This document shows, piece by piece, positions 47,782-56,212 of a stretch of DNA of 64,000 nucleotides. The DNA comes from a bacterium (lineage in GTDB: Bacteria; Bacillota; Bacilli; Lactobacillales; Streptococcaceae): contig CAJNBV010000005.1 in the NCBI GenBank assembly GCA_905221095.1, forward strand, positions 97,284-161,283, written 5' to 3'. The notes under the pieces are model-generated. The model was not told the origin of the DNA and searched no databases. It saw nothing but the letters and a program-made list of their open reading frames with translations. Both the position numbers and the translations under genes were made by a program. How positions within the stretch are numbered: position 1 is the stretch's first letter; each line of letters starts with the position of its first letter.

Positions 47782-48513
47782 CTATTCTGCCTTTTCAATA
47801 TCTTTTTTCATCTCGTCAACATTGAACTTGGCAAACAAGTATTGACGATCTTGGACTGGGAAACGTTGGTCCAACTGGTCAACTGCTCCCACCTCAATAA
47901 TGCCTTCCTTGATGACAAAGTCCATGACATGTCCACCGAAGGTCAAATCATCTGAGATGAAGTGCAGATGGTAGCCTGCCACACTAACCCCGTGGAAAAT
48001 TTCTGGTGTCCAGAAACCAACGATGGTTCCTGCCACATTGTCGCGACTATACTCAGGCTGATGGGTTGCGACCTCAGCAAACTTGGTATCTGGTGTCGAC
48101 TTGGGAATCATGCGCACATGCATATGCGAAAATTCCCCACGAATCTTGATCGAGCGGAAAAGATTTTCCCCGTCATAATATGACTCAATTCGTTCTTCCA
48201 ATTCCTTGTCTGTCATCTCAAAGCGCTGGCGAAAAATGACCTCTGCCTGATGCGGTACCACTGCTGCATAAGGAATAAGGGCATCTGGTGACACTTCTAC
48301 AATTTCTGGTTGCTCTCCTGATCCTTTGGCTTGATAAGCCTTGCCATCCAAGACAATCAATTCTCCATCAATGGAATCCAAGGTTCCCAAACCAAGATCA
48401 CCATGCTCTAGCAATTCTCCTACTGTCATGGTCCCACCATAAAGGCCAGCCATCAAGGCTCCAAGGGTATTGTATTGAAATAATTTCACTGGTTCCTGCA
48501 CGTTCTTATCCAT
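47782..48513 (-). CDS. alsD: Alpha-acetolactate decarboxylase
   Basis: A 243-residue zinc enzyme converting acetolactate to acetoin, important in pyruvate overflow and in balancing branched-chain amino acid synthesis. The zinc ligands are visible in GYHLHFISDD (about 174-183) and GGHVMDF (about 188). The start is at MDKNVQEPVKLFQYN, with a weak GAAAG ribosome site. It is transcribed from the end of a BOX element (see 48528-48556) and followed by a YhfC-like gene. Confidence 0.93.
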   Translation of the reverse strand: MDKNVQEPVKLFQYNTLGALMAGLYGGTMTVGELLEHGDLGLGTLDSIDGELIVLDGKAYQAKGSGEQPEIVEVSPDALIPYAAVVPHQAEVIFRQRFEMTDKELEERIESYYDGENLFRSIKIRGEFSHMHVRMIPKSTPDTKFAEVATHQPEYSRDNVAGTIVGFWTPEIFHGVSVAGYHLHFISDDLTFGGHVMDFVIKEGIIEVGAVDQLDQRFPVQDRQYLFAKFNVDEMKKDIEKAE

Positions 48514-48527
48514 TCACTTTCTTGTCT

Positions 48528-48556
48528 GTTATACTCAATGAAAATCAAAGAGCAAA
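48528..48556 (-). promoter_or_regulatory. Promoter-like sequence at the BOX end, facing alsD
   Basis: TTTGCT (48556-48551), a 17-base spacer and TATAAC (48533-48528). The -10 is 14 bases upstream of the alsD ATG, implying a very short 5' UTR. Confidence 0.45.
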
Positions 48557-48682
48557 CTAGGAAGCGAGCCGCAGGTTGCTCAAAGCACTGCTTTGAGGTT
48601 GTAGATAAGACTGACGAAGTCAATTACATATATCTACAGCAAGGCAAAGCTGACGTGGTTTGAAGAGATTTTCGAAGAGTAT
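48530..48682 (+). repeat. BOX element (full length, one middle module)
   Basis: It runs from TATACTCAATGAAAATC to TTTTCGAAGAGTAT, with the central AAGACTGACGAAGTC module, in the divergent region between alsD and the MocR gene. Confidence 0.93.
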
Positions 48683-48753
48683 TATTCTATAAATCTTACT
48701 CCTAAGTATACCACATTTGTCACTAGATGTGAACGAGAGAAACACTCTAGACA

Positions 48754-48782
48754 TTGCCAAGAAGGAAAAAAAAAGGTACAAT
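48754..48782 (+). promoter_or_regulatory. Promoter of the MocR-like gene
   Basis: TTGCCA (48754-48759), a 17-base spacer and TACAAT (48777-48782), with GGGAGG before ATG 48808. Confidence 0.75.
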
Positions 48783-48807
48783 GTAACAAAATCAAGGGAG
48801 GTCTGGA

Positions 48808-50079
48808 ATGAAGAAACAAAGCAAGTACCAAGAGGTTGTTTCCTATCTGAAAAACGGTATCGAGTCTGGACGATTTTCGACGGGGAGCCGCCTGCCTTCT
48901 ATTCGCCAACTGAGCCTTGACTTTCACTGTAGCAAGGACACTATTCAACGCGCCCTACTGGAATTACGGCACGAACAATACCTCTATGCCAAGCCCCAGA
49001 GCGGCTACTATGTCTTAGAACAAGGGCAACACCAGGACCTAGAAATTGAGGTTACAGACGAACATGCCAGCGCCTATGACGATTTTCGACTCTGTGTCAA
49101 TGAAACCTTGATTGGCCGAGAAAACTACCTCTTCAACTACTATGACAATCAAGAAGGATTAGAAGACCTAAGACAGTCCATTCACAAACTTCTCTTTGAC
49201 CAAGCCCTCTACTGCAAGGCTGACCAACTGGTACTGACTTCTGGAACCCAACAAGCCCTTTTCATCCTCTCTCAAATTTCCTTTCCTAGCCAAGCTAAGG
49301 AAATCTTGGTGGAACAACCGACCTACCATCGAATGAACCGCCTCTTGATTGCTCAGGGATTGGACTATCAAACGATTGAACGAGGAATTGATGGGATTGA
49401 CTTGGAGGAGCTGGAAGGCCATTTCAAGACAGGAAAGATTAAGTTTTTCTATACCATTCCTCGTTTTCACTATCCTCTGGGGCATTCCTATTCAGAGCAG
49501 GACAAACGGGCTATTCTTGACTTAGCTGCCAAGTATGGTGTCTATATCGTAGAGGACGACTATTTGGGGGATTTGGACTCTAAAAAGGGCCAGACCTTCC
49601 ACTATCTGGATACAGAGGAGCGGGTCATTTACATCAAGTCCTTCTCAACCAGCCTCTTTCCAGCCCTGCGGATTACGGCACTCATTCTGCCAAATGCTAT
49701 CAAGGAAGCCTTTGTGGCCTACAAAAATATCTTAGACTACGACAGCAATCTCATCATGCAAAAGGCCCTGTCCCTCTATATCGACAGTCAACTATTTGAG
49801 AAAAACCGTCTGGCCCGCTTGGCTAATCAGGAAGCTTACCAAAAACAAATTGAGGAAAGATTAACTAAAACACCTTGCTCCCTTCCTCACTTTCCGCTTC
49901 ACGATGGTTTATTACTAGATCTGCGACAGTATCCTAAAATTGCCAGCCTCAAACACAGTCAACTAGGTTTGGACTTCTTTGAAGAAGCTTACTTGAGCGC
50001 CTGCCCTTATCAATTTGCCAAGGTGTCCTTAGACAATCTGGAAAATGTTTTAAACTATTTAAAAGCAGAATTGGAATGA
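48808..50079 (+). CDS. MocR-type GntR regulator with aminotransferase domain
   Basis: A 423-residue PLP-dependent regulator. The N-terminal winged helix (about 1-70) has SRLPSIRQLSLDFHCSKDTIQRAL (GntR HTH; first 20 residues shown in part). The C-terminal class I aminotransferase-like domain has LTSGTQQALFIL and the PLP lysine in YIKSFSTSLFPALRI (about 273). MocR proteins sense amino acids or vitamin B6. Neighbouring genes are an amino acid binding protein downstream (opposite strand) and alsD upstream, but no operator is evident. Confidence 0.9.
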   Translation: MKKQSKYQEVVSYLKNGIESGRFSTGSRLPSIRQLSLDFHCSKDTIQRALLELRHEQYLYAKPQSGYYVLEQGQHQDLEIEVTDEHASAYDDFRLCVNETLIGRENYLFNYYDNQEGLEDLRQSIHKLLFDQALYCKADQLVLTSGTQQALFILSQISFPSQAKEILVEQPTYHRMNRLLIAQGLDYQTIERGIDGIDLEELEGHFKTGKIKFFYTIPRFHYPLGHSYSEQDKRAILDLAAKYGVYIVEDDYLGDLDSKKGQTFHYLDTEERVIYIKSFSTSLFPALRITALILPNAIKEAFVAYKNILDYDSNLIMQKALSLYIDSQLFEKNRLARLANQEAYQKQIEERLTKTPCSLPHFPLHDGLLLDLRQYPKIASLKHSQLGLDFFEEAYLSACPYQFAKVSLDNLENVLNYLKAELE

Positions 50080-50098
50080 CTTCCAACTCTGCTTTTTC
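50064..50098. terminator. Bidirectional terminator between the MocR gene and the amino-acid binding protein gene
   Basis: A 13-position stem AGCAGAATTGGAA/TTCCAACTCTGCT (one mismatch), with TTTTT on the plus side and TTTT on the minus side, serves both convergent genes and includes the MocR stop codon. Confidence 0.9.
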
Positions 50099-50914
50099 TT
50101 ATTCTTCAACTTCTGTTAGGCTTGCTGCTTTTTCAAGATAGCTTTGGTAGGTTCCTTCATCCTTGAGCTTTTGGATGACCTTGTCCACCACTTCTTTCAA
50201 ATCAGCACTATTTTTTCTAAGGGCAACCGCATTGGCTTCTCCGTCCTTCATCTTCAAGCTAACAGTTGCGACAGCTAGGTCAGCGTTTTTAGCAGCATAA
50301 CTAAGGGCAACAGGCTCATCCATGTGAACAGCATCTACTTTTCCAGCCTGCAATTCATTGACAGCTTCACCCATATTGGTTAGGGAAGTTAATTGAGCTT
50401 TTGGCAATTGTTCCTTGACCATAGACTCTGGAACAGTCCCTTTTTGGGCTGCAATATTAGCACTTTCAAGGCTAGTTAAATCCTTGTATTTTTCTACATC
50501 AGCCTTACGAACCAAGAAACTAATCTTGTTTTCATAGTAAGGGATTGAAAAATCAAAGACTTCTTTTCTCTCGTCAGTAGCGCTAATTCCTGCAACCGCT
50601 AGGTCAGCCTTACCAGTTTGAAGACTGGTTAAGACATTGTCAAAACTCATGCTTGAGATTTCCAACTTAACCCCAAGTTCGTCAGCGATAGCTTGGGCCA
50701 TGTCAATATCCGCACCGACTACCTGATTTTTTCCATCAACCAAAGACTGAAATTCAAAAGGTGCATAGTCAGGACTGGTCGCTACTACCAATTTCCCCTT
50801 TTGCTTAATGGCTTCAATAGCTGACTGAGAACCATTCGAACCTGACTGGCAAGCTACTAAGAAGAAACTTGCAAGAAAACTACATAAAACAAATATCCAT
50901 TTTTTTGATTTCAT
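50099..50914 (-). CDS. Amino acid ABC transporter substrate-binding lipoprotein
   Basis: A 271-residue periplasmic-type binding protein (SBP family 3). A signal peptide ends in the lipobox LVAC with Cys22. The mature chain shows GKLVVATSPDYAPFEFQ (about 40-56) and DIDMAQAIADELG, the polar amino-acid binding pattern. No permease or ATPase is adjacent, so this is an orphan binding protein serving a transporter elsewhere. It is driven by an ideal promoter and is monocistronic. Confidence 0.92.
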   Translation of the reverse strand: MKSKKWIFVLCSFLASFFLVACQSGSNGSQSAIEAIKQKGKLVVATSPDYAPFEFQSLVDGKNQVVGADIDMAQAIADELGVKLEISSMSFDNVLTSLQTGKADLAVAGISATDERKEVFDFSIPYYENKISFLVRKADVEKYKDLTSLESANIAAQKGTVPESMVKEQLPKAQLTSLTNMGEAVNELQAGKVDAVHMDEPVALSYAAKNADLAVATVSLKMKDGEANAVALRKNSADLKEVVDKVIQKLKDEGTYQSYLEKAASLTEVEE

Positions 50915-50945
50915 AAATAAACAACCTCTCTGTTAATTTTGTATA

Positions 50946-50974
50946 ATTATAACGCTATCCAAGTTACTTGTCAA
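50946..50974 (-). promoter_or_regulatory. Consensus promoter of the amino-acid binding lipoprotein
   Basis: TTGACA (50974-50969), 17 bases and TATAAT (50951-50946): perfect consensus. Confidence 0.95.
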
Positions 50975-51016
50975 GTATTTTTTGAATTTTTATCTTAAAA
51001 ATATTTTTTTCATTCA

Positions 51017-51055
51017 AGAAAAGGAGCTATCGATTGATTTCAAGCTCCTTTTTAT
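51017..51055 (-). terminator. Terminator of pstSCAB1B2-phoU
   Basis: The 10-bp stem AAAAGGAGCT/AGCTCCTTTT is followed by a T-rich run on the minus strand, 17 bases after the phoU stop. Confidence 0.85.
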
Positions 51056-51071
51056 ACAGATTGAACCTATT

Positions 51072-51725
51072 TTATAGTTCAACAATCTTACCTGTTTCAA
51101 AGTAAACAACCCACTCACAGATATTTTTGGCATAGTCTCCAATGCGTTCCAAGAAGGCAATCACTTGGAAATAATCACGACCTGTAACGATGGCATCAGG
51201 ATTTTTCTTGATTTCTTCTGTAGCCAAGTCACGAATGCTATCAAAGTAATGGTTGATTTTTTCATCCATAGCTGCTACTTCATAGGCCTGGTCCACTGAC
51301 GCATTAAGATAGAGGTCAAGGGCTGCTTCGACGAAGTTTTTGACATCGCGACCCATTCTCTTGATTTCTTCTTCAACAGCTGGGATGCGTTGTTCTCCCT
51401 TCATCCGAATAGTTGCTTTTGCGATTGACACCGCATGGTCACCCATACGTTCCAAGTCAGACACAGCCTTCAAGACGGTCAAAACAGTACGCAAGTCTTG
51501 AGAAACCGGTTGTTGGAGGGCAATCATTTCAAATGATTTCTTCTCCAATTTCACTTCGTATTCGTTTACTTCTGCATCGTCTTCGATGACTTCCTTGGCC
51601 AAATCACGGTCATGCGTAACAAAGGCACGCACTGTACGATTGATTTGTGAAAGCACTTCTTGTCCCATAGCGTAGAACTGGTTGTGCAATTTCTCTAAAT
51701 CTTCTTCAAATTGAGAACGTAACAT
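51072..51725 (-). CDS. phoU: Phosphate transport regulator PhoU
   Basis: A 217-residue two-repeat helical bundle. Each half has the family metal-binding pattern (SDLERMGDHAVSIAKA at about 89 and IAFLERIGDYAKNICEW at about 190). It negatively modulates the Pst transporter and PhoR-type signalling. ATG 51728 and the adjacent ATG 51725 are both possible; the second has better spacing to AGGAG. Last gene of the pst operon. Confidence 0.95.
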   Translation of the reverse strand: MLRSQFEEDLEKLHNQFYAMGQEVLSQINRTVRAFVTHDRDLAKEVIEDDAEVNEYEVKLEKKSFEMIALQQPVSQDLRTVLTVLKAVSDLERMGDHAVSIAKATIRMKGEQRIPAVEEEIKRMGRDVKNFVEAALDLYLNASVDQAYEVAAMDEKINHYFDSIRDLATEEIKKNPDAIVTGRDYFQVIAFLERIGDYAKNICEWVVYFETGKIVEL

Positions 51726-51736
51726 CATTTATCTCC

Positions 51737-52495
51737 TTATCCAAATTTTCCTGAAATATAATCTTCTGTTTCCTTGTGTTGTGGGTTGAGGAACATCTTC
51801 TTGGTATCGTTAAACTCAATCAAATCTCCATCAAGGAAAAATCCTGTCTTGTCAGAGATACGAGAGGCTTGTTGCATAGAACGTGTAACCAAAAGCATGG
51901 TGTATTTATTTTTTAGCCCATACAAGGTTTCCTCAATCTTACCAGCAGAGATAGGATCCAAGGCTGAAGTCGGTTCATCCAAGAGAATGATTTTAGGACT
52001 GGTTGCCAAGACACGGGCAACGCAGACACGTTGCTGTTGTCCACCTGAAAGCCCGATAGCTGAATCATGCAGGCGATCCTTGACCTCATCCCAAATGGAA
52101 GCTCGTTGCAAGGCTTTTTCCACTGCTTCATCTAGAACTTGCTTGTCCTTCACTCCATTGATACGAAGTCCATAGACAACATTTTCGTAGATGGACATAG
52201 GGAAAGGGTTTGGCTGTTGGAAAACCATACCGATTTCCTTCCGCAATTCAACTGTATCTGTACGTGGGCTATAGATATTGTGGCCGTTGTAAACTACTGA
52301 ACCAGTTGTAGTCACCTCTGGATTGAGATCTCCCATGCGGTTAATAGCCTTGAGAAGAGTTGATTTTCCTGATCCAGATGGACCAATCAGAGCTGTAATT
52401 TCCTTAGGTTGGAAAGATAGGGAAACACTATTCAAGGCCTTCTTTTGATTGTAGTAAACGGACAGGTCTGACACCTGTAAAATCGCTTCTGTCAT
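51737..52495 (-). CDS. pstB: Phosphate ABC transporter ATP-binding protein PstB (copy 1)
   Basis: A 252-residue ATPase with Walker [10 protein letters not shown] (about 36-44), [15 protein letters not shown], signature LSGGQQQRV and Walker [13 protein letters not shown]. The H-loop position reads [10 protein letters not shown], with Arg in place of the usual His (compare the neighbouring copy, VTHSMQQA). It sits between pstB2 and phoU; strains of this group carry two tandem pstB genes. Confidence 0.93.
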   Translation of the reverse strand: MTEAILQVSDLSVYYNQKKALNSVSLSFQPKEITALIGPSGSGKSTLLKAINRMGDLNPEVTTTGSVVYNGHNIYSPRTDTVELRKEIGMVFQQPNPFPMSIYENVVYGLRINGVKDKQVLDEAVEKALQRASIWDEVKDRLHDSAIGLSGGQQQRVCVARVLATSPKIILLDEPTSALDPISAGKIEETLYGLKNKYTMLLVTRSMQQASRISDKTGFFLDGDLIEFNDTKKMFLNPQHKETEDYISGKFG

Positions 52496-52507
52496 ACTGT
52501 TTCCTTT

Positions 52508-53311
52508 CTAACCAAAGTGTCCTGTTACGTAGTCATTGGTTGACTGTAGTTTCGCATTTTGGAAAATATTAGACGTCTTATCATACTCAATCAAATCACC
52601 CAAGTAGAAAAATCCTGTATAGTCACTAGCACGCGCAGCCTGCTGCATACTGTGGGTCACGATGATGATGGTAAAGTCTTTCTTTAATTCCAGCATGGTT
52701 TCTTCAAGCTGGGCTGTCGCAATGGGATCCAAGGCTGACGCTGGCTCATCCATCAATAGAATGTCAGGTTTGACCGAAATAGCACGCGCGATACAGAGAC
52801 GTTGCTGCTGACCACCTGATAAGGTTAAGGCTGACTTGTGCAAATCGTCCTTGACCTGGTCCCAAAGGGCAGCTTGACGAAGAGAAGTTTCTACAATTTC
52901 ATCCAAGACTTGCTTGTCCTTGACTCCTGCACGTTCATGAGCAAAAGTGATGTTGCGGTAAATAGACTTGGCAAAGGGATTTGGTCGTTGGAAGACCATT
53001 CCGATGTGCTTACGCATCTCATAAACATTGATTTCTGGACGGTTAACGTCAATTCCTTGATAGAAGATTTGACCTGTAACCTTGGCAATATCAATAGTAT
53101 CATTCATCCTGTTGAGACTGCGGAGGTAGGTTGATTTTCCTGATCCAGATGGGCCAATTAAGGCTGTGATTTTATTTTTTTCAAATTGCATATCGATGCC
53201 CTTGATGGATTCTTTTTTACCGTAGTAAACATGTAAATCCTTAGTAGAGAGGGCCACTTTCTCTTCAGGAAAGGTGATGATATGCTTTTCATCCCAATTA
53301 TATTTTGACAT
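52508..53311 (-). CDS. pstB: Phosphate ABC transporter ATP-binding protein PstB (copy 2)
   Basis: A 267-residue ATPase with an N-terminal extension of about 15 residues. Walker A is GPSGSGKST (about 51-59), the signature LSGGQQQRL, Walker B ILLMDEPASALD and the H-loop VTHSMQQA is intact. It precedes the other pstB by 12 bases. The two ATPases differ in sequence, so they are paralogues, probably forming a heterodimer or alternating. Confidence 0.93.
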   Translation of the reverse strand: MSKYNWDEKHIITFPEEKVALSTKDLHVYYGKKESIKGIDMQFEKNKITALIGPSGSGKSTYLRSLNRMNDTIDIAKVTGQIFYQGIDVNRPEINVYEMRKHIGMVFQRPNPFAKSIYRNITFAHERAGVKDKQVLDEIVETSLRQAALWDQVKDDLHKSALTLSGGQQQRLCIARAISVKPDILLMDEPASALDPIATAQLEETMLELKKDFTIIIVTHSMQQAARASDYTGFFYLGDLIEYDKTSNIFQNAKLQSTNDYVTGHFG

Positions 53312-53321
53312 GGCTTCTCCT

Positions 53322-54206
53322 TTAGGCAGCGGTTAATTTCTTATGTAGGTAGCTTCCAAGTTTGCGAGCTCCAAAGTTAAAGATGAGGATAAAGATGAGG
53401 AGCACTGCGGCAGAACCTGCTGATACGATGGTTCCATCAGGAATGGTTCCTTCGCTATTGACTTTCCAGATGTGGACAGCCAAGGTTTCTGCTTGACGGA
53501 AGATAGAGATTGGACTCGTCACACTGAGAATATTCCAGTTAGACCAGTCTAGGGCTGGAGCGGATTGTCCTGCTGTATAGATAAGAGCTGCTGCCTCACC
53601 AAAAATACGACCAGAGGCCAAGACGACCCCAGTCACAATACCTGGAAGGGCTTCTGGAATGACCACATGGACCACAGTCTCCCAGCGAGAAATCCCAAGA
53701 GCCAGACCAGCCTCACGCTGTGTATGGTGAACGTGTTTCAAGCTGTCCTCGACATTACGAGTCATCTGAGGCAGGTTAAAGACTGTCAAGGCCAAGGCAC
53801 CTGAAATGATTGAAAATCCATACTCAAACTGAACTACAAAGATTAAGTAACCAAAGAGACCGACAACCACTGATGGCAGTGAGGACAAGATTTCAATACA
53901 GGTTCTGACAAAGTTTGTCACAGGACCTTTTTTGGCATATTCAGCTAGGAAAATCCCAGCTCCCATAGACAAGGGAACAGAGATAATCAAGGTAATAACC
54001 AGAAGGAAGAAGGAATTATAGAGCTGAATTCCAATCCCTCCACCAGCTTGGTAAGAAGATGATTTGCCAGTCAAGAAAGACCAAGAGATGTGGGGCAAAC
54101 CACGAACCAAGATATAAAGAATCAAGGATGCCAAGATAGCAACGATAATCCCTGCAATCGAGTAGAGGACAGCTGTTGCAATTTTATCTAATTTCTTAGC
54201 GTGCAT
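53322..54206 (-). CDS. pstA: Phosphate ABC transporter permease PstA
   Basis: A 294-residue permease with six helices and the conserved EAA-like loop ALGISRWETVVHVVIPEALPG (about 170-190; first 20 residues shown). It starts at MHAKKLDKIATAVLY within the last bases of pstC (11-base overlap). Confidence 0.95.
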   Translation of the reverse strand: MHAKKLDKIATAVLYSIAGIIVAILASLILYILVRGLPHISWSFLTGKSSSYQAGGGIGIQLYNSFFLLVITLIISVPLSMGAGIFLAEYAKKGPVTNFVRTCIEILSSLPSVVVGLFGYLIFVVQFEYGFSIISGALALTVFNLPQMTRNVEDSLKHVHHTQREAGLALGISRWETVVHVVIPEALPGIVTGVVLASGRIFGEAAALIYTAGQSAPALDWSNWNILSVTSPISIFRQAETLAVHIWKVNSEGTIPDGTIVSAGSAAVLLIFILIFNFGARKLGSYLHKKLTAA

Positions 54207-55113
54207 AGTTTTTCTTTCCTCTTTCTTTCGTAATCAATTTAATCACACTGTTGAAGGCCAAACTCATCAAGAGCAAGACTAAGGCCAGTGACCAGAGAAC
54301 GTTATTATCAACTGTTCCCATAACGGTATTTCCAATACCCATAGTCAAAACAGAGGTCAAGGTCGCGGCAGGTGTTGTCAATGAAGTTGGAACAACGGCT
54401 GAGTTTCCGACCACCATCTGAATGGCCAAGGCCTCACCAAAGGCACGTGCCATCCCAAAGACCACTGCTGTGAAAATCCCTGAACGCGCCGCCTTCAAGG
54501 TCACGCGCCAGATGGTTTGCCAACGAGTAGCTCCCATAGCCAAACTAGCTTCGCGGTAGTGACGAGGCACCGCACGCAAACTATCGGTTGTCATAAAGGT
54601 TACCGTCGGTAAAATCATGACAAAGAGAACGAAAATCCCTGACAAGATCCCAAAACCAGTTCCACCAAAAACACTGCGGACAAAGGGAACTACGACCTGC
54701 AAACCAATAAATCCATACACAACTGAAGGAATCCCAACCAGCAATTCAATGGCTGGTTGCAAGATTCTAGCACCCTTTGGTGAAACTTCGGTCATAAAGA
54801 CTGCCGCACCGATGGCAAAAGGAGTCGCGATAAGCGCTGATAGAATTGTGACAATAAAGGAACCCAAAATCATGGGAAGGGCACCAAATTGTTTACCTGA
54901 AGGATTCCAAGTTTGTCCAAAGAGGAAATCAAAGATGTTGACCCCATTGACAAAGAAGGTCGACAAACCTTTCTGAGCTACGAAAATCAAAATCATGGCC
55001 ACAATGATGACAATCAAAGACAGACAAGCAAAGGTCAAGCCTTTTCCTAGTTTCTCTAGACGAGAGTTCTTTGAGGGAGAAAGTAATTTTTTAGCTAATT
55101 CTTCTTGATTCAT
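54196..55113 (-). CDS. pstC: Phosphate ABC transporter permease PstC
   Basis: A 305-residue permease with six helices after a charged N-terminus. The conserved EAA loop is AMGATRWQTIWRVTLKAARSG (about 195; first 20 shown). It shares a TAATG junction with pstS and overlaps pstA. Confidence 0.95.
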   Translation of the reverse strand: MNQEELAKKLLSPSKNSRLEKLGKGLTFACLSLIVIIVAMILIFVAQKGLSTFFVNGVNIFDFLFGQTWNPSGKQFGALPMILGSFIVTILSALIATPFAIGAAVFMTEVSPKGARILQPAIELLVGIPSVVYGFIGLQVVVPFVRSVFGGTGFGILSGIFVLFVMILPTVTFMTTDSLRAVPRHYREASLAMGATRWQTIWRVTLKAARSGIFTAVVFGMARAFGEALAIQMVVGNSAVVPTSLTTPAATLTSVLTMGIGNTVMGTVDNNVLWSLALVLLLMSLAFNSVIKLITKERGKKNYAR

Positions 55114-55991
55114 TAGTGACTCCCTTCTAGTGCTGTCACCGTTCCAACAGCGTCTTTTTCAACCTTCATTTCCTTGACAGAAATGTAGCCCATTCCCTTA
55201 ACGATTCCGCTTTGTGCTTCATCTGAGAGGACAAAGTTAAGAAATTCTGCCACCAATTCATTCGGCTGACCTAGAGTATACATGTGTTCATAAGACCACA
55301 AAGGCCAGTTATTGGTTGTAACATTTTCTGCAATCGGCTCATAGCCGTTCAATTTCATGCGTTTAACTGAGTCATCCACATAGGCAAAGGCTAGGTAAGA
55401 AATGGCTCCTGGTGTCTGGGAAACAATGTTTTTGACCATCCCGTTTGAATCCTGTTCTTGACTCTGCACAGCAGACTGACCATCCATGATAACACTATCA
55501 AAGGTTGCACGCGAACCAGAACTTGCCGCACGGTTGATAATAGAGATGGCTAGGTCTTTCCCTCCAACCTCTTTCCAGTTGGTTACTTGGCCTGTGAAGA
55601 TGCTACGGAGTTGTTCAGTTGTCAGATTTTCAACATCAACTTCCTTATTTACAATGACTGCCAAGCCCGCTACGGCTACCTTATGATCCACTAGAGCGGA
55701 TGCGTTGATACCGTCTTTTTCCTCAGCAAATACGTCTGAATTTCCTACATCAACGGCTCCAGACTGAACCTGGGACAGACCTGTACCAGATCCTCCACCT
55801 TGGACGTTGACTGTTTTTCCAACGTGCATAGAGCCAAATTCATCTGCTGCTGCCTCGACCAAGGGCTGAAGAGCCGTTGAACCAACAGCTGTCATGGATT
55901 CTCCACGATCAATCCAGCTAGCACATCCCGCCAAAGAACCTGCCAGCAAAAGAGCCGCAAGGGATAGAGCGAGTTTTTTCCTTTTTTTCAC
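55113..55991 (-). CDS. pstS: Phosphate-binding lipoprotein PstS
   Basis: A 292-residue binding protein. A lysine-rich N-terminus and a hydrophobic signal end in the lipobox LAGC (Cys23). The phosphate-binding features are [19 protein letters not shown] (about 34-52), [22 protein letters not shown] and [11 protein letters not shown]. The start codon is GTG 55991 with AAGGAG 8 bases upstream. It is the first gene of the pst operon. Confidence 0.95.
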   Translation of the reverse strand: MKKRKKLALSLAALLLAGSLAGCASWIDRGESMTAVGSTALQPLVEAAADEFGSMHVGKTVNVQGGGSGTGLSQVQSGAVDVGNSDVFAEEKDGINASALVDHKVAVAGLAVIVNKEVDVENLTTEQLRSIFTGQVTNWKEVGGKDLAISIINRAASSGSRATFDSVIMDGQSAVQSQEQDSNGMVKNIVSQTPGAISYLAFAYVDDSVKRMKLNGYEPIAENVTTNNWPLWSYEHMYTLGQPNELVAEFLNFVLSDEAQSGIVKGMGYISVKEMKVEKDAVGTVTALEGSH

Positions 55992-56177
55992 TGTTTTTTC
56001 TCCTTGAAAATAATGGTGAATGGTGTGAATTTTTTCAACTATTTATTTATGTTTTTCTTTTGAAAATTGGGAGTCAACTGAAGTTCTGAGCTTGGTTTTA
56101 CTTGAAATTTACTCAGTTACCGTCTCCAGCAATTTTGACTTAAAATGAAAGACAATTTGAAAAAAATCCATACTTCC

Positions 56178-56183
56178 ACTATA
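56178..56183 (-). promoter_or_regulatory. Extended -10 promoter upstream of pstS
   Basis: TGTTATAGT (TGn extended -10). It lies 187 bases before the pstS start, implying a leader of about 180 nt in which I see no clear PhoB/PnpR box. Confidence 0.5.
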
Positions 56184-56212
56184 ACATAGACAAGCTACTT
56201 TGACTAGCATTT

